Shown: positions 1 to 5,687 of the stretch, piece by piece
How the letters are laid out: every line of letters begins with the position of its first letter
Position numbering within the stretch: position 1 is the first letter of the stretch
Assembly: GCA_021810175.1 (NCBI GenBank)
Contig: JAJZJJ010000198.1
Location: 1-6,128 of the forward strand
Length of the DNA stretch: 6,128 nt
DNA from: Acidobacteriota bacterium
Lineage (GTDB): Bacteria; Acidobacteriota; Terriglobia; Terriglobales; Acidobacteriaceae
Direction: 5' to 3'
Notes under the pieces: generated by a model
The model's database searches: none
Told to the model about the DNA's origin: nothing
The model's input: the letters and a program-made list of their open reading frames with translations, nothing else
Program-made: the position numbers and the translations under genes

Positions 1-1
1 C

Positions 2-427
2 GGGGTTCGGCCCATCCTGGAGGCGCTGCCGGAGAAGTACTGGACGGTGGTGACGTCGGCGACGGAGCGGCTGGCGCGGAGCCGGATGGCGCATGGCGGA
101 GTACCGGCGCCCCAGCGGCTGATTGCGGCCGAGATGGTCACGCACGGCAAGCCGCATCCGGAACCGTACCGCAAAGGCGCGGAGATACTGGGGCTGACTC
201 CACAGGAGTGCCTGGTGATCGAGGACTCGGCCTCGGGCGCGAGGGCCGGACGGGCGGCCGGGTGCAAGGTGCTGGCCACGCTGTTTTCGCATTCGCTGGA
301 GAGCCTGGCGGACGCCGACTGGATCGTGCGGTCGCTCGAAGACGTGCAGGTGCGGATGGCCGGTGAGGGGCTCGAAATTCTGCTGATTCCGGTATCGCGT
401 GAAGAGGCTGTGGCCGCGCAAATATAA
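2..427 (+). CDS. HAD-superfamily (subfamily IA) sugar-phosphatase-like hydrolase, 3' part only
   Basis: The reading frame is open from base 2, so the gene begins before the window; 141 codons are visible, ending in TAA at 425-427. HAD motif II is seen as VTSAT (fragment residues 17-21, the Ser/Thr that binds phosphate). The motif III lysine lies in GKPHPEPY (Lys about residue 50), and the motif IV metal-binding acids in VIEDSASG (Glu74, Asp75). The pattern of GKP-P-Y, then LG-L-P-EC, then EDS-G-AG-AAG is typical of small-molecule phosphatases such as the E. coli YfbT/HxpA and yeast glycerol-phosphatase relatives, which dephosphorylate sugar phosphates in the cytoplasm. The catalytic nucleophile motif DxDxT and the cap domain lie outside the window, so activity and substrate cannot be judged. 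The family call is firm; the substrate is unknown. A membrane-protein gene follows 14 bases downstream on the same strand. Confidence 0.88.
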   Translation, partial: GVRPILEALPEKYWTVVTSATERLARSRMAHGGVPAPQRLIAAEMVTHGKPHPEPYRKGAEILGLTPQECLVIEDSASGARAGRAAGCKVLATLFSHSLESLADADWIVRSLEDVQVRMAGEGLEILLIPVSREEAVAAQI

Positions 428-428
428 T
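423..428 (+). promoter_or_regulatory. Candidate -10 box (TATAAT) over the HAD gene stop
   Basis: A perfect TATAAT occurs at 423-428 and contains the TAA stop of the preceding gene. At a 17-base spacing the -35 position (400-405, TGAAGA) matches TTGACA poorly. Initiation would fall near 435, only a few bases before the ATG at 442, or about 50 bases before the alternative ATG at 484. It is noteworthy in a GC-rich stretch but unproven; it could equally be the chance product of the codons before the stop. Confidence 0.3.
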
Positions 429-441
429 CACCTGGACAATC

Positions 442-1155
442 ATGGCCATTCCCGTACGAGTTGAATATGCCAACGAGCGCAAGATGCGCACACGCAACAC
501 CCGCCGCTATCGTGCCGCTCACTGGCCGATCTGGATCTGGGTGTTCTTTCTGGCTCCGGGTCCGCTGACCTTCGCCCTCTTTGAGAAGGGGGGGAGCATT
601 CACAACCTGATCTGGCTGGGCGTGGTGCTGGTGGGGACGGGGACGGCGCTGCTGTTTGGGCAGCTTCCCGGGGCGGAGCCGGCGCCGTACATCCTGCGCT
701 TTACGGAAGACCGCCCGAATCCCTGGTACCGGCGAATCTGCTACACCTTTGCCTGGAATGCGCTGCTGAACTTTGCGCTGCTGAACCTGGCGGGACTGGT
801 GTGGGCGGTGGTGAGCGGCCAGTGGCGGATGAAGCAGATCTACCAGGCGGGCTACACGCCGCTGCTGCTGGTCATTGTCGCTCTGGGGCTGCTCGGGGTG
901 CTGCCGCGGGTGCGGCGTTCGACCCAGGGAGAAGGCTGGGAGCGGCGCTACTTTTACGGCGCGGTGTGGTCGGTGACGGCTGCGCAGACGACGCTGCTGA
1001 TCCTGTGGAAGGCGCTGCCGAAGGATCACACCACCGACATCGTGAAGCTGACCCTCTACTGCGCGGTACTGGCCGGGATGGGAACGCTGGCGGCCTTCGG
1101 GATTCTGCCGCGGACGCGGCCGATTCTTCCCGGAGAACTGATGGTGGCCGACTAA
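442..1155 (+). CDS. Unrecognised six-helix integral membrane protein
   Basis: I do not recognise this 237-residue protein. After a basic N-terminus (residues 13-26, rich in Arg/Lys) it shows about six hydrophobic segments, near residues 28-46, 55-75, 98-123, 138-156, 171-192 and 200-222, and ends in a short polar tail. Charged loops lie between helices, notably FTEDRPNPWYRR (87-98) and VRRSTQGEGWERR (157-169). No catalytic motif, signal-peptide cleavage site or transporter signature is visible. The ATG at 442 gives the longest frame but has no clear Shine-Dalgarno. An in-frame ATG at 484 (residue 15) would place the basic stretch at the very N-terminus and is a real alternative. It follows the HAD gene by 14 bases and may be co-transcribed with it or use the TATAAT at 423. 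Coding is supported by the length, the coherent hydrophobic pattern and the strong G/C at third positions. Confidence 0.8.
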   Translation: MAIPVRVEYANERKMRTRNTRRYRAAHWPIWIWVFFLAPGPLTFALFEKGGSIHNLIWLGVVLVGTGTALLFGQLPGAEPAPYILRFTEDRPNPWYRRICYTFAWNALLNFALLNLAGLVWAVVSGQWRMKQIYQAGYTPLLLVIVALGLLGVLPRVRRSTQGEGWERRYFYGAVWSVTAAQTTLLILWKALPKDHTTDIVKLTLYCAVLAGMGTLAAFGILPRTRPILPGELMVAD

Positions 1156-1206
1156 GCGGTCCTCTCTTTACGAAACACTTAGCGCTTCCTTGCGCGGCTC
1201 TTGCGG

Positions 1207-1235
1207 TCCCTTCGCTCGAATGAAAAGTGAAGGGA
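1207..1235 (+). promoter_or_regulatory. Hairpin overlapping a ribosome binding site
   Basis: Bases 1207-1216 pair with 1226-1235 as a 10-bp stem with one G-T wobble, closing a 9-base loop (1217-1225). The 3' arm contains most of the purine-rich AGGGAG (1231-1236) that would serve as Shine-Dalgarno for the small gene starting at 1245 or 1248. No T-run follows, so an intrinsic terminator for the upstream gene is less likely than a structure that hides the ribosome binding site. Function is inferred from the sequence alone. Confidence 0.4.
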
Positions 1236-1236
1236 G
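1231..1236 (+). promoter_or_regulatory. Shine-Dalgarno deciding the start of the first small membrane gene
   Basis: AGGGAG lies 8 bases before a TTG (1245) and 11 bases before an ATG (1248) that is the next codon in the same frame. The ATG at 1238 in another frame is only one base away from this element and so is badly placed. This spacing favours the 1245/1248 frame as the translated one. Confidence 0.5.
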
Positions 1237-1247
1237 TATGACCGTTG

Positions 1248-1382
1248 ATGGAACGAGTGGGCCGGGACGCGATCGTCGCGATTGCCGGAATCGGAATCGC
1301 GTTTCTGCTTTGGGCGTTGACGCGGCTGAGGCGGGAGGCGCGGCAGGGCGGACGGCGATCCGGACGGCGCTTCAGGCGGTAG
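1248..1382 (+). CDS. Small single-span membrane protein with arginine-rich tail (44 aa)
   Basis: The frame from ATG 1248 to TAG 1380-1382 encodes 44 residues; starting at the adjacent TTG 1245 would add one. Residues 8-25 form one hydrophobic helix (AIVAIAGIGIAFLLWALT). The rest of the C-terminal half is dense in arginine (RLRREAR, then R at 36, 37, 40, 41, 43, 44), predicting an N-out, C-in membrane anchor with a positive cytoplasmic tail. The strongest support for a real gene is that it aligns without gaps to the next small protein (1481-1663): 13 identities over residues 3-32, including W22 and a shared REAR at the helix end. A ribosome binding site is present but lies in a hairpin. I cannot assign a function. 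An overlapping frame from about 1190 to 1456 has no comparable protein features. Confidence 0.55.
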   Translation: MERVGRDAIVAIAGIGIAFLLWALTRLRREARQGGRRSGRRFRR

Positions 1383-1480
1383 AGGCGGCGAAGGGGTGGG
1401 CTGTGCCTGAGCAGATGCTCCGAAAAAAACAGTTGCCGATTTGTTTCGTCCCATAGACACAGGAGGCGAGCAGGGCAGCA

Positions 1481-1663
1481 ATGATCGCGCATCCGAATCG
1501 GCTGGGTCTGAATGTGATCGCGGTGGTGACCGCGTTCGGTATTGGTTGTCTGGTGTGGATTTTGGGCCATCTGATGCGGGAAGCGCGGCCTCCCCGGAGG
1601 GTGGCCGCGCATTCGATGAGTCGCAGTCCTCGTGAAGCGGGCCAGACTCCGGAAGACGACTAG
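1481..1663 (+). CDS. Small single-span membrane protein, paralogue of the preceding one (60 aa)
   Basis: This 60-residue frame starts at ATG 1481. An AGGG at 1472-1475 gives a usable 5-base spacing, while a perfect AGGAGG at 1461-1466 is 14 bases away and probably too far. One hydrophobic helix spans about residues 10-29 and ends in W26 and a REAR motif (33-36). A polar tail follows, basic at first and acidic at the very end (PEDD). It aligns without gaps to the 44-residue protein just upstream, offset by four residues, with matches at R7, G9, I13, G20, I21, L24, W26, L28, L31 and R33-R36. Its TAG stop (1661-1663) overlaps the stop of the convergent dioxygenase gene. The function is unknown; a small regulatory or accessory membrane subunit is only a guess. 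Confidence 0.6.
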   Translation: MIAHPNRLGLNVIAVVTAFGIGCLVWILGHLMREARPPRRVAAHSMSRSPREAGQTPEDD

Positions 1664-2784
1664 AGATTTCCGCGCTCGGCCTGGTCGCGTTCGATGGCTT
1701 CAAAGAGGGCCTTGAAGTTGCCTTTGCCGAAGCTGCGGCTGCCCTTGCGCTGAATGATCTCGAAGAACAGGGTGGGACGGTCCTCGACGGGCTTGGTGAA
1801 GATCTGCAGCATGTAGCCCTCGTCGTCGCGATCAACCAGGATGCCGAGCTTCTCCAGTTCGGCGATGGGCTCGTCGATGCGGCCGATGCGGCTTTCCAGC
1901 TCGGTGTAATAGCTGTGGGGGACCGTGATGAAGCGGACGCCCTGCTGCTGGAGTTTTGAGACGGTGCCGAGGATGTCATTGGTGGCCATGGCGATGTGCT
2001 GAACGCCGGGGCCGTGGTAGAACTCCAGATACTCTTCGACCTGCGACTTTTTGCGGCCCTCCGCCGGCTCGTTGATGGGGAACTTGACCCGGCCGTTGCC
2101 GTTGGCCATCACCTTGGACATGAGCGCCGAGTATTCCGTGGAGATGTCCTTGTCGTCGAAGTGCTGATAGAGGGAGAAGCCCATGGTGTCGGCGTAGAAA
2201 TCGACCCAGCGGTTCATCTCGTTCCAGCCGACGTTGCCGACCATGTGATCGATGTGCAGGAGGCCGACGGGACGGGCGAGGGTGTCTTCCGGTTCGGCGC
2301 GATAGCCGGGCAGGAAGGCTCCCCGGTAGCTGCCGCGCTCCACGAAGGTGTGGATGGTGTCGCCGTAGGTGGCGATGGAGGCCATGCGGACGATGCCGTG
2401 GGAGTCCTTCAGGTCGAAGGGTTCGCGGATGCTGCGGGCTCCGCGGCGGGTGGTTTCCTTCCATGCCTGGCGTGCGTCATCCACCCAGAGGGCCACATCG
2501 CGGACGCCGTCTCCGTGGACGCGCACATGCTCGGCAATTTCGCCGTCCGATCGCAGCGGCGTGGTCAGGACCAGGCGAATCTTGCCCTGTTCGAGGACAT
2601 AGGAGGCCCGGTCGCGGACTCCCGTTTCGGGTCCGGCATAGGCCACCAGCTTCATGCCGAATGCCAGCCGATAATAGTAGGACGACTGCCGCGCGTTCCC
2701 CACATAAAACTCGACGTGATCGGTTCCGTTCAGGGGAAGAAAATCCGTCTGCGTGGCTACTTCCGGGTGCAACAGAGTTGACAT
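1660..2784 (-). CDS. hppD: 4-hydroxyphenylpyruvate dioxygenase
   Basis: This cytoplasmic Fe(II) enzyme converts 4-hydroxyphenylpyruvate and O2 to homogentisate and CO2, the second step of tyrosine catabolism. The 374-residue product has the two vicinal-oxygen-chelate domains of the family: an N-terminal one from about residue 20 to 150 (TDHVEFYVGNARQSSYYY, then FGM-LVAYAGPETG) and a catalytic one from about 175 to 345. The three iron ligands are visible as His180 (LLHIDHMVGNV), His263 (GPGVQHIAMAT) and Glu342 (LFFEIIQRKG). The substrate-pocket segment KFPINEPA (234-241) and the C-terminal lid helix GNFKALFEAIERDQ (355-368) are intact. The length and the YYYRLAFGMKLVAY start resemble the longer actinobacterial/eukaryotic-type enzymes rather than the roughly 357-residue Pseudomonas type. 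ATG 2784 is chosen because AAGGAG lies 10 bases upstream. No homogentisate dioxygenase or other tyrosine-catabolic gene is adjacent, so it appears monocistronic. Confidence 0.97.
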   Translation of the reverse strand: MSTLLHPEVATQTDFLPLNGTDHVEFYVGNARQSSYYYRLAFGMKLVAYAGPETGVRDRASYVLEQGKIRLVLTTPLRSDGEIAEHVRVHGDGVRDVALWVDDARQAWKETTRRGARSIREPFDLKDSHGIVRMASIATYGDTIHTFVERGSYRGAFLPGYRAEPEDTLARPVGLLHIDHMVGNVGWNEMNRWVDFYADTMGFSLYQHFDDKDISTEYSALMSKVMANGNGRVKFPINEPAEGRKKSQVEEYLEFYHGPGVQHIAMATNDILGTVSKLQQQGVRFITVPHSYYTELESRIGRIDEPIAELEKLGILVDRDDEGYMLQIFTKPVEDRPTLFFEIIQRKGSRSFGKGNFKALFEAIERDQAERGNL

Positions 2785-2794
2785 GACAGAACTG

Positions 2795-2800
2795 CTCCTT
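2795..2800 (-). promoter_or_regulatory. Shine-Dalgarno of hppD
   Basis: On the minus strand these bases read AAGGAG, 10 bases before the ATG at 2784. It is the clearest ribosome binding site in the window and fixes the dioxygenase start. Confidence 0.75.
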
Positions 2801-2876
2801 TGATCGCTGCGGCGCCGGTCCGCGTTCCGGTGTGTGGTACCGGTATCTGGGGCGCGGTCCTGGCACGCAACGACTG

Positions 2877-2902
2877 ATTACAATAAACCCCCGCAGCCAC
2901 AA
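2877..2902 (-). promoter_or_regulatory. Weak promoter candidate for hppD
   Basis: Read on the minus strand, TTGTGG (2902-2897) is followed after 14 bases by TGTAAT (2882-2877), within the AT-rich TTATTGTAAT. The spacing is shorter than the usual 16-18, so the exact boxes are uncertain. This is nevertheless the only AT-rich, promoter-like stretch in the gap before hppD, and it would give a leader of roughly 85-90 bases. That leader contains a small CCGGT/ACCGG hairpin (2827-2843). No recognisable TyrR-type or other operator is seen. Confidence 0.25.
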
Positions 2903-3016
2903 CTTTCCAGTAACAGGGGCTGAAGAAATGACGAATTTTGATGGAATGGTTATCCGCCCCGGAACCGGTATCGTTTTGGTTACATGGGGATGAACGGGGC
3001 GATGCTATGCCAACGA

Positions 3017-3043
3017 GAAAAGGTCCGGCGAGCGGACCTTTTC
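3017..3043 (-). terminator. Intrinsic terminator after rseP
   Basis: A perfect 11-bp inverted repeat (3017-3027 with 3033-3043, 5-base loop) lies 19 bases beyond the rseP stop. Read on the minus strand the 3' arm ends in CCTTTTC and continues TCGTTGG, giving a short T-run at the end of the stem. Because the stem starts with A's on one arm and ends with T's on the other, the element could act in both directions. It closes the cdsA-dxr-rseP operon and separates it from hppD, which is transcribed in the same direction. Confidence 0.8.
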
Positions 3044-3062
3044 CCCCTCAGAGCCGGATGCC

Positions 3063-4454
3063 TTACGGTTTCAATTTGGAGAAGAGGCTGAGCTTGGAGA
3101 TATCGTTCACCATGATGAAGGCGAAGACCAGAATCAGCATGACCACGGCGACGTTGTAGACGCGCTCCAGCACTTCCTGTTTGATGTTCCGGCGGAAGGT
3201 GCTTTCGATCACCAGCAGCAGAATGGTGCCGCCATCGAGGATGGGGATGGGCAGCAGGTTCATGATGCCGAGGTTGATGCTGATGAGGGCCGAGAGCTGG
3301 ATGATGGGCTGCCAGCCGGGCATTTCCGCGGCTTCGCCGGTCATACGGGCGATGCCGATGGGTCCGCTGAGCTGTTGCACCACCGCGCCGGCATGAGGCG
3401 TGAAGAGGCGATGCAGCACGTCGAGGATGAAACCGGAGCTGCGCAGGTTGTAATCGACGGAGTGCCTGGCGGCCGCGCCCAGAGGCAACTGCTCGACGCG
3501 GTAGGGCGGCGGATTGGGCGAGAAGCCGAGGCGATAGCCGGGCTTTTGGCCGGCGAAATGCGCCCAGATGGGCTGGACGGAGATGCTGAACTGATGTCCG
3601 TTGCGCTGGATTACGAGATTGGCCGGTTTGTTGCCGGCCTGGTCGAGCACGGCAATGATGGAACTGATGCCATGAACCGCTACACCGTCGACAGAGACGA
3701 CGGCATCCCCAGCTTTGAGGCCGGCCTTCGCCGCCGGATCGCCGGGCACCACATCGTGGATGGTGACAGGAGTGTTTTGCAGTACGGGCAGCAGGCCCAG
3801 CGCGCTGAGCTCGGGAGCCGCGCCTCTGGATGGAGTGGAGAGGTAGAGCTCGGTGCTGAACTGTCTGGTTTGGCCATTGACCACCCGCTGCACGGTGATC
3901 GGCACGGTGGAGTTGGCATCGACTGCGGAGCGCTGTTCCACCACGTCCCAGGTGGGATTGGTGCTGTCCCCGAAGCGGATGACGCGATCGCCCGACTGGA
4001 GCCCGGCGCGTGCCGCGGGGGTGTTGGCAGGCACAAAGTCCAGAACCGCCGGGGAGCTGAGGTAGACCGGGACCTCGTTGTGCATCATGTACAGGCCGGT
4101 CATCAGGCCGAAGGCGAGGACAAAATTGGCGAAGGGACCCGCGACGGCGATCAGAATTCGCTGCCAGCGCGGATGCGAGGTGAGGTCGGTGGGCGCCCCA
4201 GTGCCCGAACCGATGGCTTCTCCGGCCATTTTGACGTAGCCGCCGAAGGGCAGGGCGCCGATGCAGTATTCGGTGTCGCCGTGCTTAAAGCCAAAGAGCC
4301 GGGGAGGGAATCCGATGGAGAAGGTTTCGACCTTGACTCCAAAGGCTTTGGCCACGAAAAAGTGACCGGCTTCGTGCACCAGGACCATGACACTGAGCAC
4401 GATGATGAACGAGACAATGGAAAGGAGGGCAAATGACATAAAAAGTTCGGGCAC
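3063..4454 (-). CDS. rseP: RIP-type site-2 zinc metalloprotease RseP (regulator of sigma-E type)
   Basis: This inner-membrane protease cuts transmembrane segments of substrates; in E. coli it cleaves anti-sigma factor RseA after DegS and also trims signal peptides. The 463-residue product (E. coli about 450) carries the zinc site HEAGH (residues 27-31) in the first helix. It also has the membrane-reentrant segment GALPFGGYVKMAGE (66-79), a second helix near 100-121 and two tandem PDZ domains (about 137-200 and 228-297, both with the A-AGL-GD pattern). The third catalytic element is NLLPIPILDGG (399-409, Asp407), followed by a last helix near 432-449. The longest frame starts at GTG 4452-4454, 17 bases after the dxr stop. 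An ATG five codons later (4437-4439) is possible. Neither has a good Shine-Dalgarno, suggesting translation coupled to dxr. Actual substrates in this organism are not shown by the window. Confidence 0.95.
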   Translation of the reverse strand: MPELFMSFALLSIVSFIIVLSVMVLVHEAGHFFVAKAFGVKVETFSIGFPPRLFGFKHGDTEYCIGALPFGGYVKMAGEAIGSGTGAPTDLTSHPRWQRILIAVAGPFANFVLAFGLMTGLYMMHNEVPVYLSSPAVLDFVPANTPAARAGLQSGDRVIRFGDSTNPTWDVVEQRSAVDANSTVPITVQRVVNGQTRQFSTELYLSTPSRGAAPELSALGLLPVLQNTPVTIHDVVPGDPAAKAGLKAGDAVVSVDGVAVHGISSIIAVLDQAGNKPANLVIQRNGHQFSISVQPIWAHFAGQKPGYRLGFSPNPPPYRVEQLPLGAAARHSVDYNLRSSGFILDVLHRLFTPHAGAVVQQLSGPIGIARMTGEAAEMPGWQPIIQLSALISINLGIMNLLPIPILDGGTILLLVIESTFRRNIKQEVLERVYNVAVVMLILVFAFIMVNDISKLSLFSKLKP

Positions 4455-4471
4455 CCGTTGACCAGGCCGGA

Positions 4472-5647
4472 TCAGCCGCGGCGAAGAGCGCCGCCTGCCG
4501 CCAGAACCTCCCGCGCCTGTTCGCGCGCCCGGCTGTCCAGCGCCAATACTTCTTGGATGGTCGCCGGATGAGTCTCGGAGGTGGACTCGAGTACTCTTTC
4601 TATTGTAGCCGGAATGCCCGGGAAGGGTATGGCACCCTGGAGAAAGGCCTCGACGGCCACCTCGTCGGCGGCGTTGAGGGCAATGGGATGAGCGCCGCCC
4701 TTTTCGGCTGCTTCATAGGCCAGCCTGAGGCATGGAAACCGTTCAAAATCAGGAACTTCAAAGCTGAGATTCGAGAGCGCCGCCATGTCGAAGCGGAGGT
4801 CCGACTCCACGCGCTCGGGGTAGCTGAGGGCGTAGAGGATGGGCAGGCGCATGTCGGTAACGGAAATCTGCGCCAGCAGGCTGCCATCGACGTATTCCAC
4901 CAGCGAATGGACGGTGGACTGCGGGTGAACGGTGACTTTGACCGCCGAGGGAGGCAGATCGAAGAGACGGCAGGCCTCGATGATCTCCAGTCCCTTGTTG
5001 AGCATGGTGGCGGAATCGATGGTGATGCGGCGACCCATGACCCAGGTGGGATGGTGGAGGGCCTGTTCCACGGTGATGTGAGAGAACTGATTCAGGGGCA
5101 GGGTGCGGAAGGGGCCGCCCGAGGCGGTGAGCCAGATCTGACGCACTTCGCGGCGATCGCCGGCGCGCATGCACTGGTGGATGGCGTTGTGTTCGGAGTC
5201 GATGGGCAGCAGGGGGACATTGTGGGCGCGAGCCGCCGCGGCGAGAATTTCTCCGGCGGCGACCATGGCTTCCTTGTTGGCGAGGCCGATGGTCTTGCCG
5301 GCGAGCACAGCTTCATAGGTGGCTTGCAGCCCGGCCACGCCGACGATGGCGGAGACGACAAAGTCCACCTGGGGCAGGGTGGCGACGCAAATGGTTCCCG
5401 CTGCGCCCCAGACGACCTCGGTGGAAAGGCCTTCGCGCTGGAGACGTTGCCGCAGTTCCGCCGCCAGTTCTTCGGTGGCGAGGGAGACGACGGCGGGACG
5501 CCAGCGGATGCACTGCTGGTAAGCGGCATCGACGTTGCGACCGGCTGCGAGAGAGGCGACGGCAAAGCGGTCGGGGTAACTCTCGACGATGCTCAGCGTG
5601 CTTTGGCCGATGGAGCCGGTTGATCCCAGGATGGCGACGTGCTTCAA
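4472..5647 (-). CDS. dxr: 1-deoxy-D-xylulose 5-phosphate reductoisomerase (DXR/IspC)
   Basis: This cytoplasmic NADPH-dependent enzyme converts 1-deoxy-D-xylulose 5-phosphate to 2-C-methyl-D-erythritol 4-phosphate, the committed step of the MEP isoprenoid pathway. The 391-residue protein shows the NADPH-binding GSTGSIG (8-14), GLANKEAMVAAGE (121-133) and the metal-binding PIDSEHNA (Asp150, Glu152). It also shows the substrate loop TASGGPFR (174-181), HPTWVMG (199-205) and the KGLEIIEA segment (Lys218, Glu221 as third metal ligand). VTVHPQSTVHSLVEY (238-252) and the C-terminal KGGAHPIALNAADEVAVEAFL (317-336) complete the set. All expected active-site positions are present at near E. coli spacing. 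The start is a TTG at 5645-5647. The frame is open farther upstream, to an in-frame TAG inside the cdsA 3' end, but contains no ATG or GTG. A GGAAG lies about 11 bases ahead. It sits 40 bases after cdsA and 17 before rseP. Confidence 0.97.
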   Translation of the reverse strand: MKHVAILGSTGSIGQSTLSIVESYPDRFAVASLAAGRNVDAAYQQCIRWRPAVVSLATEELAAELRQRLQREGLSTEVVWGAAGTICVATLPQVDFVVSAIVGVAGLQATYEAVLAGKTIGLANKEAMVAAGEILAAAARAHNVPLLPIDSEHNAIHQCMRAGDRREVRQIWLTASGGPFRTLPLNQFSHITVEQALHHPTWVMGRRITIDSATMLNKGLEIIEACRLFDLPPSAVKVTVHPQSTVHSLVEYVDGSLLAQISVTDMRLPILYALSYPERVESDLRFDMAALSNLSFEVPDFERFPCLRLAYEAAEKGGAHPIALNAADEVAVEAFLQGAIPFPGIPATIERVLESTSETHPATIQEVLALDSRAREQAREVLAAGGALRRG

Positions 5648-5687
5648 GGCAACGATATCTTCCGGCGGCGATTGAGGATCGAGCGCT

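Noticed and set aside
1207..1235. Hairpin read as a terminator for the 442-1155 gene
   Set aside because: No T-run follows the stem, and the 3' arm coincides with a ribosome binding site, so a terminator is the weaker reading.
1190..1456. 88-codon plus-strand frame in the gap after the membrane gene
   Set aside because: It overlaps the 1248-1382 gene in another frame, its internal ATG 1238 is too close to the Shine-Dalgarno, and the product has no coherent feature; the paralogy evidence supports the other frame.
1433..1461. TTGCCG with CATAGA as a promoter for the second microprotein
   Set aside because: The spacing is about 13 bases and the -10 match is poor; not supportable.
872..1979. 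Long minus-strand open frames (872-1612 and 1179-1979)
   Set aside because: Their Ser/Pro/Arg-rich composition and overlap with both the membrane gene and hppD mark them as GC-bias artefacts.
1996..2781. 261-codon open frame on the plus strand opposite hppD
   Set aside because: Antisense shadow of hppD, explained by codon bias; no start signal or motif.
2839..2972. Repeated ACCGGTATC (2839-2847 and 2964-2972) as a possible operator pair
   Set aside because: Only nine bases long and 125 bases apart, with no extended symmetry; such a match is easily random in a GC-rich gap.
3375..4436. 353-codon open frame on the plus strand opposite rseP
   Set aside because: Antisense to a certain rseP with intact catalytic motifs; the product is rich in Gly/Asp/Arg/His without domain structure, as expected of a shadow frame.
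4553..5623. 356-codon open frame on the plus strand opposite dxr
   Set aside because: It is fully antisense to a clearly identified gene. Its low-complexity Gly/Asp/Ala-rich product fits the mirror of GC-biased codons and shows no family motif.
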